Origin: Cephalothrix spiralis
Taxonomy: Eukaryota; Nemertea; Palaeonemertea; Archinemertea; Cephalotrichidae
Assembly: GCA_032353305.1 (NCBI GenBank)
Contig: JAUCNG010333288.1
Coordinates: 1-31,939, forward strand
Reading direction: 5' to 3'
DNA length: 31,939 nucleotides
Below the pieces are notes generated by a model, which ran no database searches, was not told the origin of the DNA, and worked only from the letters and a program-made list of their open reading frames with translations. This document shows, one piece after another, positions 10,501 through 25,500 of this stretch. The number at the start of each line of letters is the position of its first letter. The stretch's first letter is position 1. Position numbers and translations under genes: made by a program.

Positions 10501-13500
10501 ACGTTCCTTCCAAACTTACTCAGAATTTCAACTATCTTTATTGTGTTCATTGTTTCCCTATTTTCGATACTTAAATCGCATGCAGCTTGTATAGTACCAA
10601 TAACAAATGGAAGCTTTTTCGTTATCTGTTTGTGACTGTGCAAAATATTATGCAAATACTTCAACACCTTGAAAACATTATCATAAATGTTCCCGTTTTC
10701 AAAAACACCAACTTGTTCATCATCCAAAGGTATTTTCAGATTTTTAATTATTTTAGAGATAACAGAGCAAACATATAACACTTCCAATACGTCATCGTCG
10801 CTAGTGATTTTCTTCATGGTTTCAAATAGATTTTCAGTATCTATAGATTTCTTATTATAACAGCCCCAAGCGAAATTCAGAACTTCATCAGGTATTACAT
10901 TCTCCAACACTACATTGTTACTTAATCTCCACATGTCATTTGCAATCGAGGTAGCATCCACCATTCGGATTGTTCCTGTATCAAAAACATTTTGGCAACA
11001 TTTTGCCACCTGCATTGCAAAATTGCTTACCATGTTCATAACTTCACTCGTTGAATCGAGATTAGGCACTAAATCTTTTAATGTGTTAAACACACTTGCC
11101 AAATTGACCCTTCCTTCTTTCATCGTTTGGAGTCCAAAGTCTAATAAATGTTTCACAACGGGTAGATGGTCTGATAACCTAATTTCGAATTTACATTTGG
11201 GAAACAACTTTGAAAAGTCCTGAGTTGAGAATGTTGTTTTGGTAGAGAATTTTTCCAGATCTTTTAAAACTGACATTATGTATTCCGTAGCATCAGTTTC
11301 AAAATAGAACATCGCTGTGTACTTTTTAAATTCATCGCTTATGATCTCAACAAACGAACCTGGGTTTCTTGTTATCTTTTCCTTGCATAATATTAAATCC
11401 TTTTCAACACAGTGTGTTACCGATACTGTGGTTTGTTTCCCAAACTGTGCGCAGAGGATATTTATATGTGTGAGAGATTGTTCATCTGATGCAATTGGCT
11501 TCGGGTCAAAGATGTAATGTAGCATGAGTTTAATGAACGATACTACTTTACTTTTTCTCATATTTTCTACGGTATGAGAAAGTAAAATACGATACAGTGA
11601 TAAAAGAGCGTCATGTTTGTTGGTCATATCAAATAATGGGAAAGACTGAGCAATGAGAAGTACCTTAAGAACTTCAATTTCCAATTTTCTACAATCACGC
11701 TCTTTATCAATGCCGGTTAGCACATCAAATATGATCTTACATGTAATGTTACCTGATTGAAGAATACTTTTTCCAAAAGTTTGTATTGTTATTGCAAGGA
11801 GTTCGACTTGACTGAATTCACTTGGGATACCCATTTCCTCAAACATTTCCCTCAGGCTTGAAAATATTACTTCAATATCAAACTTTCCTGTCAATTGTAT
11901 TGTTTGCACATGGTTCAGGAGTAATTTTATGACTGAAGAATATTTCTCTATTTCATTTTTCTTCGTGTCGAATGTGAAGGAAGAAGTGCAAACCGATGAA
12001 CTATCAAAGTTTATACCTTTACTTGCACTACTTCCAATTTTAAGCAGTACTTCTATCATTTCCCCGGTCCTCTTAACTGTTTCCTCGCTCAATCGGAAGT
12101 TTTCAGACGATTTCTCATAAATCTCAGTGGCACTTGAAAAGTTCTCAGTGTCTTCAAATACCCCAACTAACATTTTAAGCACTGACGGGTTAATTGTAGT
12201 TATTTCAGAGCTACATGCTAAAGTTATTGCATCAATTGTGATTTGGTATATATCTGACATTGTGGAAAATCTTCGTATCAAAAGGTCATCTGCAAATCTA
12301 AATAGATTTTTCATACTGTCAACAATTTTGAATGCGGAAGCATTTTCTCCTAATAAATCTATCATTCTTTCAGCTACTGCATAAGACATCGAATGGATTT
12401 TGTCTTTATTTTCACCAGAAACTAGCTGTTCTCCGAACTCTTTGATGATGGACAACAGCTCAGAACTTTTTTGTGAAATAATGTCTGAGCCCGAGCAATT
12501 TATACTTAAAATATCAAACTTGCTAATTGAAGTGACATTGACATTAGCTTCAATATTTCTTGAAAACGTAGTTACTGCATCAGTAATGCTATTTTGTATT
12601 TCCAGGAAGTAGTCAACAACAGCACGCGCATAGTTGCAGTCAACGAGTTCTAGTCTCTCATTCAATTCCAATACCAAAGACTTATTTTCTAAGTCATAAT
12701 TGGGTTTTTGATTAGTTATCCATGTTATTTCCTTTCCAATGTCAGTAAATATCTGTCCTTGAAAGATATTCGACGTCATTATTTCTGCAAAAATTGCAAC
12801 AGATGTCACATCGGACTTTGATGTAATCCCCTGTAAGCATGCTGAATAAAAATTATCTAATTTACTGATTACATCGTCAGTTTCGTTGTGGTAATTTAGT
12901 ACATATGTAATGACTTTTATAGCCGACTGTATCATAACAGCATGGTCGGATCCTGCTAAGGTGAACTGGTTAAACAGTAGTAAAGTTATCAAGTCTGCAT
13001 CGTCCCAGTGCTTAGAAAGTTCATTTGTCGAAAAAATGCCCCCATCGCTAATTTGCAATAACTTTGTAATATCAGCTACATCAACAACATTTTTAAGGCA
13101 CTCAATCAGCTTAGTCTCCACATGCATCAGATCCACTTCTGGTGATTTAAGCAATTTGATTATGCATTCAGATTCTTCATATTGATTTAGGTTAGACATA
13201 ACATTCAAAAAAGGTATTACTGCAGATACTTTAGACCCTGGTTTTGAGAGGATTTCAATCAGTGCATTGATGTGAGGTCGTTTAAGTTTCATTGGAGTGC
13301 TATTTATTTTTGGAGTCATTGAAGTAGAAAACGTCTCTCCATTTTCCAATGTATTTACTACATGTGGAGATTTATACATTCCAACCAGTGGAATAATCAG
13401 CTCTGGACAATCATTTGTCTTTAGACTTATGAAAACTAAAAAAAGACAATCGTTGCGTGCTTCCACTTCTATTTTCCCTGTAACATCTTCGTACCCATTT

Positions 13501-16500
13501 TCTCTTAAACTAAACCGTGATCTGCATGACAAATCTGTTAGTTTAACACATGGATGGCAATATGCAGACACTTCCACCGATGCAAAAGTGTATCCTACAT
13601 TTGTCACTGAAAATGCGATTTGTTTTTTTGTTTCATATGCAGAAACAATACCAGCATCAATGATTTCAGGAGTACTAAGCAAAGCCGGCGCCTTCATAAT
13701 CCAATTTACATCTTCCTTTAGTACTGGCACCCTGCAATTACTCATTATCTCAACTTGTGTCGAGAATTTCTGTTTCATTTGTGGAAAAACTTCAAAAACG
13801 ATGGGTTTGATTTTATTTGGTCCAATCTCCAATGGCAGACTTGTAAGAGCTTTAGCAAATTTGCAATTAATATGTACCTTCGATATTATCGCTGGAATAT
13901 TACCTCGATTCCAAACTTGAAGATTTCTTTTGCAGACATTCATGTTTTCATCTGGTGCGAAAAACCAAATCTTTTTGCTTGTGTCGGTATGCATTGTTAT
14001 TAGAGGCCACATAGCAGTGAACTTAACAATAACCCTGAATGCCATTAACACAGAAGAGTCTGGAGTTCTAATACGGACTTCAAAGGCAGTTTCGCGTTTG
14101 CCCTCCTGGCCTGGAGTTGCTTCGATAATTAGATTAGTAGATTGGTTTGGGACGATATCTCTATCCCTTGCACGCACAGATATATCATTTTTTATGTCAT
14201 ATGATTGTTTGACTTCAATGAACAAAGGCAATAAACATGTGTTTTCTATCGTTATTTCCTGATTCGTCACAAGATTCTGCGGTATAATTGGTCCTAAATT
14301 CTTAAAGATCATGGATGGATTGCGGTCATGTCCGTTCCATACGGTACATTTTGGCTTGCATCCAGTATAAAGTATTTTTATTGAGTAAAATGATTCTTCT
14401 GCATAATAGATCAGAACATCAAATTCAATATCACCGCGATTAGGTTTAGTGACAAATGTCAATGTTATGGTTTTTGTTTGATTGGGTCTGAGCAGGATAA
14501 TTTCTTTATTGTCTTCTATTTGAAAACTTTCATACTCAGAAATTATAGTTAGTCTTAACGGTCTAGAAATTGGATTTCGTACCCGAAGTTCTCTTGTGAT
14601 TTTTGTGTCAATGCATTGCAGTTCAAAGTCTAGTTCTGTCTTCGCAGTACCATTTTGTTCTGATGGAAATCCAGGTAACATGTTCGCCACTATAAATTCC
14701 TCGATTCTAAAGAATAGTTTGATGTTAAGAACTGTTTCATCCGACTTAGCGCTGATTAGGATAGATAATGTCTCAACAAACGAACCATACGTTTTCTGTT
14801 TTAGTATCGGATATATACAGATATCAATACTTTCATTTTGAAGTAATCTCCCATTTTCGTATGGAAGTATAGAGAAAATCCTATCACTTTTATTTTTCTT
14901 CTGTATTTCAAATTCGCAATCACAACCGACAGCATTCAGAATGATTTGACCATACATGTTCTTCTCATTTGGCCACGGGTGAATAAGTACCCCTAGGTCA
15001 ATTTCAAGTTCATTTGCGCTGCATTCAATTGAACCATTTTCATCAGTCGAAATTTCAACTTGTGCTGCCCTCGGTTTGATGGGATGCAGATCTTTTAGGT
15101 CAATGTTGTTCATCACGCTGTTATCAAGTTTAGTCACACTGTATTTAGTTGTTCTTGACGATTCACATTCCTTTATCTGGCACCATATTTCATGAATTCT
15201 TTGCTGCTGACTGTGGTATGAAGCATCTTTGGCCTTTTCTATAACCTCTAAACACCTTGCTGAATGTGCAGAAGTAAATGTAAGTGTTTTGAGTGCTGAG
15301 CACAAATTATAAATACAAATGGATAGCTTTTTATAAAGATCAGATAAACCATTCAAATTTGTCTTGAGCACACTCATAAGATTATCTACAGCTATTTTCT
15401 GATCCCTACTGTACACGGTCTCAATTGATCTCAATTTACGAACTGTCCACAATATGTAACTTGATACTTCAATATGATCCTCCTTTGACCATACTTTAGT
15501 TCTAGATTTAAAAAATGTGTGACATTCATTTTCTAATTTTTGCTTTAGTCGATTCATTTCTGTGATATCAAACTTAATAGACTGACAAGTTGATGTCATC
15601 GTAAGTATATCATCCACTAACGCTTCAAAAGTTTCATATTGTTGAAATGTAGTGTATTCAACTTCTTGAAATCGTTTTAAACGATCTACAATCGCAGACT
15701 TTTTGATTAGATTGTCACCACACAAATCTTCTTTCAAGTTTGAAATATCATCCATAATCAGTCTGTGTAATTTAGACTTCTCAAAGTTTTCTCTGTCGTT
15801 TATTTTAGTTGGCATCAGTATCTTCGGTAATTCTTTCACAATTGGTTTCTGTGGGGGTTTATTCATCAATAAGGATTCTTTTTGTCGAATATTCGCCAAA
15901 ATAGTCTCACAATCTTTCAATGTTGCAAATATAGACCTATCTTTATCTTCACATTCGTCTTTTATTGAATCCCATTGCCGTTTTAATTCATCTTCATTGT
16001 ATGTTGATCCAATTTTATGAACGTACGCCAATTCCATGGCATTCTCACCCAAAAACAGAACTTCCTTTGTTTCCCCTCTTCTTTTTGTTGTCGAAGGAAA
16101 TTGAGAGGCGTCAATGTCAACAGAATGTACACTTTTTTGCCATTTTTCATCACTAGGATTGATAAGCAGTAACTCAAATTTAAGGTTATTGGAAGAATCC
16201 AGCGGCATAGAAACAGTTTTCTTTCCAGATGAAGTGATGAAATTATTGAAGTTCACTTTGTATATAGAGACTTTAAAGAGACGATGACTTTCGCTTACTA
16301 ATGTTTCGACTCGGTCACCAACAGAAATGACTAATTTTACCTGAGCATGATAATTCCCATAAGAAGTAAATTTTTGGTATATATCATTCATAATTGCCCT
16401 ATATGAATGACCAAATGATATATTCGAGATTCTCAGCGACAATAACTTAGATTTTTGATAGAACAGGTCTGATGAGGGTGATCTTATTGGTACTCCTAAT

Positions 16501-19500
16501 GCCTCACATCTCGATTTTGCATGAATGTAAAAAAGACTATGTTCATTTGCCTGTAGTTTTATGTCATTACTGTCATTGGGTAATAAGGAATATACAGTTA
16601 CAAGTTTATTGTGTAGTTTCGTTAAAAGATCTCCAGCCTCTTGTTTTTTCTTCTCTCGGTTATCCATTCTAGACGTATACTCATCAAGATTTTTAATGTT
16701 TTCCTCAATGATGGCATGTTCTGCAGCTGCACGTTTTTCGTTGTTTTGTTGATTTACTTCATTAAAATAAGCCTCTCTTTGTGCTAACAATAGATCAGTT
16801 GCATTAATCCACTCGATTTGGTAAGTCTTCAGACTAACAAATCTTCCCTCTTTCTCCGCATACTCAAAACATTTGCGCAATCTTGATATTACTCTTTGCA
16901 AATCTCCAAAAAATAATCCACTGTTAAATAAGAGTGATCCCTTTTCTATCTCCTGGATTGCCTTAATTCTTTGCACAGAATTTAAGTCAATATCGGTTAT
17001 GTCACTTTTGAAAAATTCTTGAGCTGTATTTAAAAGCTCCAGCATAAATAGAATTGTCTGCTCAAATCTTGTAGGCAGGTCAGAAAATAATTCATCCTGT
17101 TTAAAGCACTTAAGTGCTTTTTCAAGCAAATCTGTTACAGCATCATAAGTATAATCAATCAAAATTGAATGTTCGTCAAATTTTTTCTTGCTCAAAACTT
17201 CTCTTTCACTCAAGTATCTAAAAGGTGAATATAATGCACTATCGTGCATATGAGACATCACATTAACAAATTTTGATTTAAGCAGTATCTGGACATTGCT
17301 TTCCGATACCGCCTTAGCACTTTCCTCTACTTCAATTAAACGTTTTTTTAAACCATCATAATTTACCATCAATGATGAAGATAGTTGTTTCCATTCGAGA
17401 AGGAGCTTGCAACATCCTTCCTGACTGCCTGACAGAAGATGTTCTACCAAATTCTGCAGAAACGATCCCAGTGAGCTAGAGGATTTTGTTGAATCGCTTG
17501 CTTCACAACTACTTAAATTCAAGATAAAGTTTAAATAATCACATATATTTTGAAGCTGTTCAATGATTTCAGATGTAACGTAAAACTTGTCAATTGTTGT
17601 CATGGCTTTCAGGATTGCCACGATATGCTCTTCAACATGGCAGAGTCTAACAGATAATCTAACTAGTTCAGCTGAATTTTGAATTGCGATATGATCAATA
17701 TCATTGTTTATAAATCCCGACTTCTTGTCAGCCTCTGAAAAAGTAGAATTTATCTTTTCAATTTGATCCACAAGTGAATGAATTGACAACGACTGGAACC
17801 CCAGAAAACTTGATTCATCGTTGTTTATGCCAAGACAAACTAAGCCACGTAGTTGACTCTGAAGAGACGTTTTTAATAACTTCATTGATGCATCGCTTAT
17901 AGATAGTGTTGTAATCTGAGTTGTGTCATACACGAGTCTCAAATTTTCCTTATTTAAACTTAGCCTTCTTCTTTCATTGGCTAAACAGTACAACAAAAAA
18001 CGGCCCAAAAAACATTTTCCGTGTGAAATTTCCAAGTAATAGGTTTCATTTCCGTTTGAAGCTTTACATTCTAATATAGTCAATTCAGATAAATACTTGA
18101 TCAAATCTTCAATATCTGTTTGGTTTATTTGTGAGGTTGATCCGAGTTCATGCGAGTCAAAATATGTTTTGTCAATAAAGGCTTTAATTCCTCTTTGAAT
18201 CTCGATTAACTTTGACATGGCATCACGTTCTCCAGAATGAAACACTTCAGCAGTCATCAACATAGCCTCTAACGATCTTGTAATGCTGTATAGTATACAT
18301 TCCCCAGCAGATGTTGCATTTCTAATTACTTTAAATAGTTTGGAATTTTCACCGAGGACTGTGGCTACTTCAGTTAGAATGTTTTCTGACATCATCATAA
18401 TCTTTTGGCGGAACACCTGGACATTTTTCAAAATCGTTTCTATCATTTTGTCTGAGCCCTTTTCTTCATACATGTACCTGCTTTTGATTTTGTCGTAAAA
18501 TGATTTGTCAGAAAGGACGTTTTGTACCCTAAAGGATTGCTTTTCATACGCATTTGATTCTTCTGTTTTTCCTATTTTCAGAATGTGTCCAATTTCAAGC
18601 AAAACGGTGTTATACTGGCATGAAAGATCCTCAGAAAATTTTTCTAGTTTCGACATCAATTCAGACCATTTAGATTGCATTGAATGAATGAACGAACCCT
18701 CTTCTCTTTGAATAGTGCACTCAGCATCCTGAAGATCTTTTAACAATTCATCAATCTTACGTTCAAGATTATTTTTTTGTTTTCTCCAAGATGATTCTAG
18801 TTCATTTCGCTGCTGACTAAGTCTGTATGATTGATTAGAGGATGCTGTCCCTAAACGTGCAACGGGATTAGATAAAGCTTGTTTCTCCTTCTCAAACGAT
18901 TCTTCTTTTTTATTAATTTCTTCTTTCTTATCATTTATATCCTTTTCAATCAATTTTTTTTGGTTGATTCTTCTATTTAATGTACTCTTATAATCATTAT
19001 AAATTACACCACGAACATAATCTCTGATTTTTTCTATATTTGTTTCCTTCATACATTCGAATTCTTCACATGCGTTTCCAAAGAAATTAGCGCAGAATAC
19101 CAAAAAGTTAATATTGTCATATAGTGTATGTGCTGACGGTATTGTATCTACACTTTCTTGTGTAACCTCAATAATTCGGAGCACTATATCCTGAAAATAT
19201 TTTGCTTGGCTTTGGATGAATATATTTTGGAATACTAAGTCAGATTTATCGGAATCATTCAAGGCAAAAGAAGCTACAAAGTCAACTTTTATTTGACTTT
19301 CATTCAAATGGAGCCCCGATGCCGGATTTTTGAGAAAAACCAGTGATTTACCAATAATAACACTTTCTTCAACAAGAAAGCTTTGAATGAAATCCGCCAA
19401 ATTGAAGGATTCTTGTCTCAATACTTGCACCTTTTCCAAACGATTTGAAGTATGACGTTTTATCACATATTCAGCCTTTTTAATGCTATCAATTCTATCA

Positions 19501-22500
19501 TAGAGCGTTGCTAATGTTAGGGGAAACATCTTTCCTCCTAATTTAAGGAAACTGCAAATCTTTAAAAGAGACACATCACCTAGTCTAGCCAGACGCTCTA
19601 AATGCTCCCTCCGTTTTTTTCTGAGACGTCTTGTGATGTTTTCTATAATTGCTATCGCATCTTGTTTGGAGTTTTCAATTTGACTTAATTTGCTTAATTC
19701 CAAAAGTGAAAGGGGATCACTAATGCCGCTACACTGTTTTACAAGGTATGCTAATTTGTCATGAGTTAATTCATCATCTGAGGACATTTTATAGAGTTCT
19801 CTCAATAATAAAAGATGTGCGTTTTTATCCTCGAGGAGGTCAAGGAGACATCCAATGAAAATATCAAGGTCATCCGTAATTATTGAGTTTTCGTGATGCC
19901 TTTCTAGTGAAGAATATAGCTTATTTAAAACTTGTTTTCTGGAGTCAATATCTTTACTAAGAGGGTTATTTGTTTGTATTTCGTCGCGGTCAATAGGAAG
20001 TGGTTGTCTGTACTTTTCTATACCGACTAATGTTTTGCAATTAAAATCCTTTTTACTTTCTTCTGAAGATTTCTTCTCGCTTTTTATTTCCTCCGATAAG
20101 GTATTCAGGATCTTTCTTAAAGAGACCAAGTCACTCTCTGTCATTTTTATAATGTTATCCCTTAATTCCTTGATTTTGCTGAGCTGACTTACAACAGACG
20201 AGAGGGTATAGTCAAATCCAAGTAGCTTCGATTCTAGTGCTAATTTTTGAAGGGATTCCTCAATACCAGTGAGATGACTTTCAAATCTATCTGTGTGTCC
20301 TCCGATGGACGGATCTGAATCTAATGTAGTAGAATCAATGAAATACTTCTGTAAGTCACCTGTATATAAGGTGAACTGATTCTTAATAGATTCCTCATCA
20401 GCTGTAGGACCTGAACTCTCAATGATCAAATTACATAATTGCTGGCTTTGAATACTAAGGCTTTCGATTAAATCTAGGCATGGACATTTTATATCACTGC
20501 CATCCTCACTGATCTGTCCAACGAGCATTCTAAATGTTTTCAATAATATTTCTGATAGCAAAACTGTACTTTGATACATTTTGTCACTGTTTTCTGATAT
20601 GAAATGAACAAGTCCCTTGTTGATATGCTTATAACACTGTTCGATTAGTGACGATAGGGTATAAAATCGAGAAAAAATATTAGACCTTATGTCACTTTGA
20701 AGAATATCATAAGCCTTCATCCACTGTAGATTCGATTTATGGGCATCCAGAATGGATAACAGTCTAGCTTTTCCAGCCCGACCATGTCCAAGCAATGAGT
20801 TCTTGATACTTTGAGACTGCTCTGAAATCCGATTAATTTTATGAGTAATGTTTGGTATTATATCATATTCAATGTTCTTTAGAACTTCTGACAAATTCTT
20901 CAAGTGTGTATTGTCACTTTGCACTGAGATGCCCTGGACCTCATTGAAAATATCAATACTGTACTGGAGACAGTTTGAGATCATGTCAGTTTGATTTATC
21001 TGTTGTTTATTTCTTTGGATGTATTTATGAAGTACATCCTGGGTTCGAAGCTTAATATCATCAATATCTTTTCCAGTTATTGTCAAACTTGAGGCATTGA
21101 GCGTATCCACTGAACTCACGATTTTATCAATAATTAGAGTAATAACAAATAAATTTGTCGAAGAATCCTCTGATTGCGGTCGTATAACTTTAATAGTATT
21201 ATAGGTAAAAGTTATTTGATGTTTAATGAAGGTCTTCTCTATGCTCTCGGTAATTCCTTCCATTCCTTGGTTTTCAGCTACTTTGAAAACGTATCCCTGG
21301 CAGATACTATACTGGATATCTTGTTTATCTAGAAGAATCATGGCACTTCCATCCATTACAATCAATATGTTATAGTTGCTATTTGAGTCTATGATAAGTG
21401 TTTCCATTAGCTCAACTTCTGGCTGTGTCGATTCAATTGCATTAATCTTCGTATCAAATCCTACTCTTATTCCATGTGGAAGAACTTCAACGAACAAGGC
21501 AAGAACATCCAGAAGATTCTGAACCTGTTCAATGTTTTTAAAGTAGGAGTTAATAATATTCTGCATATTTTGCTCGTCGTATCGGGCTTCATTGTGAAGG
21601 TTAGTCCATGACATAATCAGTTGATGTCGAAAATATGTGGAAAAGGATTCAATTATCTTTTCCATGTCATTAAACTCTTCACTATTTCTCAATTTTGTGA
21701 AAGTTATTTTAAAGGCATTGATTTTGCTGATGAAGGATTCATTTTTTTGTTGAAGTTCTAGAAGCTTTTGAGATGAAGTCATTGAATCTCTATAACTATC
21801 AATCTTGGCAGATATTTCTGTAGCCAAGGATGCTGGGGCAGATGACTGTAACTGAAGGTCATTTTTCAATGAGTGAATAGATTTCAAATCCTGTTTTAGC
21901 TCATGGCATTTTTCCAACTCTGTTTGTAATTTGCTGAAAATATTCTTAGTTATAATAAGAGCATTATACTCTGCCAGCGTTATAAGGGATATGCATCCGT
22001 CTGATGGCGATGATGTGTCAACAAATTGTGTTGGGGTTTCTGCTACTTCTGTATATTTACAAATTAAGAATTCCATTCTAGTGAGGAACAAAATCACATT
22101 TTTGGATACGGAATCTGGAAAAGAATTCAGTATATTTTCCACAGCGATACGACGGTTGTCGCCAGAAAAATGGTTCGTAACAGGTAAACGCCAGGCTTGT
22201 TCTAATTTACTTATAGCAACTGTCATAGCTTGTACTTGGTTTTCGAAATATGAGTCATGTTTTTCTAAATTGTCGACAGCTGTTACAAGGATATCAGTCA
22301 CCTTTATATGCTCCGATTCTGAAAGAAGCTTTAAATGACTGCAATATACATGTGCAATTTCTAGTATCCTTATATTGGTGACTAATTTCGCAAGTCTGGA
22401 TGACGTTGCGCTATTTGATCCTTGAATCTTAATTAAATCTTGGCACGAAGTACTCAACTGCACTAAGATGTCAACATACTGAGCACATTCGTTCATGAAA

Positions 22501-25500
22501 CTTTGTCTTTCATCTGAATCCAAAATGCTAGCTTGCTTAAAATAGTTTTTCATCTTCACCTCAAATAATTGGCATTGAGATTCCAAGTTATCATCTGGTA
22601 TCTGATCTTTGGTAAAATAGATTAACCTATCCTTTAATTTTCTTATTAAGTAACTTGCCGCTGTTGCATGATCAGGAGATTCGCACCATATCTGGAAAGA
22701 AATGTTGATTCTTTTTTCATCATCATCGGATGCTGTAATCAACTTTTCTATACTTTTCAGCATCACCTCTACAGACTCATGTGTGTTTACATTTTCCGTT
22801 CTTAAGTCTGTTGTTATACTTATAAAGAACAGTAGGGAGTGTACAGTATTTATCACGATGTCCCCTAGTGACAAACACATGTCAGACTGACTTATGTGTG
22901 TCATCATGTTATCAATAGTTGATGGCAATTCCTGATTTGAGCACTTATTTTTGTTATCCTCAAGAAGTTCAACATATTTTCTATTAACGCTGTTTTTGCT
23001 AATGTTGGTAAGAAGGGGATCACAATAGCATCTTTCAATCGCAGAAGTCATGGCTTGAACTGGATTTTCATTCATATACTCCATTCTGTATTGGATTATT
23101 TTTGAAGCAATTTTAAGATTTCTATATGTAAATCTATATCCAGGATGATGATCGATAGTCTTCTGTTTCGACTCCATTTTTATATTGAAATGTAGTTGAG
23201 CTAATATCAGAGCGATTAATTCGTTGCCTTTTATAAAACACAGCTCATTTTTAAGGAGACTGAAAGCATGTGTTTCTTTGATATATTCATTAGTTATCTC
23301 CTCCAGTGTACTGATATCTAGTGCGTCTAGGTGAATACTAATACATCTATTCCTGAAGGCACTACTCAAACTATTTCCTTTATTTCTTTCTGTGTTGAAT
23401 GTTGCAAAGAGTCGAAAGTCATCATGGATTCCATCGCCACGTTTGAGTAGTTCGCCGCTACCACCCTCAACAAGTAGAATCTGTGGATCAGCCTCAGCTA
23501 GGGAGTTTAATCTTTCAATTACATCTCCAGATGTTTGTTCCACATTATCAAGCAGAACCCAATATCCTTTCCGAACAGCTTGTATGAGGGGACCTTCTAT
23601 ATAGGTGAAATTGACATCACTTGAACATTTTTGGTTCAGAATATTAATTACTTCTTGCGATTTTGTTCGGAGATCATTTAGCATTGTTGTGCTATAGAGA
23701 CATCTTATCAAATCTAGAATATCATTTGCGGCCTTAAGAAGACTTTCAACACTACAATTTGCTACATCTTCAAGAATAGTTCTGTTATTCCTTTGATAAG
23801 CGGAAAGTTTTTCAAATATGTTTCCATTTTTTGCAGTCTTCAAGCAATATTGCAAAAGAGCAGCAAGTATAATCTTTAATGAATCATGTGCTCTCTTTCT
23901 TGCAATCTCTTCGTTTGATACCGTCCAAGATCCCAATAGGTCACTAGTTGTGGTCTCCCTTGTCATCTGAAACACAATCAATCGTTGCTTAGCCAGACGA
24001 GCTAATTCTATAACAAGTGATGTTTTGCCACAACTGTTTCCTCCTTGAAGCAGAATACTCATACCCGTTCTAGCGGCTGATGCCAATGTTGCCAAATTGT
24101 TAACTGTTTCAGAAGTATGATACAATGGAACACTGGACTGGGATTCATAAGATCCCTTTTTTAAATAGATCGAACCCAGGCGAACAAATCTTTCCATCTT
24201 GTCATCGCAATCCATCATACATGAATCTGCTTCAATAGATGATGCCTGGAAATGCTTATCAACTAAAGACAAGACAAATTTTCTGTCATCGTGCCTTGAC
24301 AAGCTCCTTCCATATATCAAATCCAAAATCATTTTCGTGGTTTGTATCTCAATGACATCAGTCGTTGCACTATTAATTGAAGTATCAACCTTAGACAATC
24401 TGAAAAACTCAGCATTGCATTTCATTGCTTCAATGAACTTCATTATATCCCGAAGGTTGAAAGATGTAGCATTAGCACGGTCTCCTATTTTTCTGTTTTT
24501 TGCTGCTATTGATACCTCAGTGTGAAAGTCAAGAACTTTTTGTACGATATCAACCGAAAAGTAACCGATTGTATCATGCCCTTGTTTGGCATATGGCATC
24601 ATCTTGAATAAGCTGATTTCTCTAATTTCTTCTTCAGAAAAATCAAAAAGGTTTATAGTTGCGAAGTGGCTTGCTACTGCCTCTGGAAGCTTTTTCCTGT
24701 CACCACCTATGTTTTCTGGGTTTTTAGTGGCAAATATTGTCAGCTTTGGTAGTTTTTGTATCTCACCTGTAGACTCAATTGTGATAGATTTATATCCAGC
24801 AAAAAGTGGAATAAGTTTGTTCAAAAGGGTTGGTTGAGCTAAATTCAACTCATCAAAAAGTATCCATGTATTCCTCGCATTCTTCAAAGCTTTAAGTAAT
24901 TTTCCTTCAACAAATTTAAAGCATCTTCTTCCATTTTCCATCTGAGGTATCATTGATCCTATCAGATCATCAAAGGTTGTGTTAGCACTGAAATTGATGC
25001 GTACACATTCATAGCCCAAGGCAGCCGCTATGCTCTCAATAAGTTTTGTTTTTCCCACTCCAGGTGAACCGTTTAAAAGCAAGTTAAATCCACATTGAAC
25101 TGCAGCGAAAATTCTACAGATGTTTCTAAAGGGGCTTTTTGAAATGTGAATTTCTTTAAGAGGATGTACGTTTGTTGTATTTTCAGATAGCCTGCATTTG
25201 AAAGGCATTTCAAGTGCTTTAACAAACCTATATCCAGTTGTATCATCTTCAACAACTGCCCAATTAATTGGATTCGATACAGTTTTACCATAGCATGCGT
25301 TTTCAAATTTTTCATAACCTTGTATTTCAAATATATTTTTGATAAATCCAATATCAGCTTTCTTGAAAAGCTCAAACTCATCGACATTACTACTATATCG
25401 AATCTGATCAATTACTAAGAAAAGTAATCCAAAGGCTAATACTTTCTCAATACGATTCTGGTCTTTCTCTTCTGCAGAAGCATCAATTTGCTTTTCGACA

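Noticed and set aside
13297-13920. 207-codon open frame on the plus strand
   Set aside because: It lies opposite the Ig-repeat coding region, has no recognisable domain, and is explained as an antisense shadow of a real gene.
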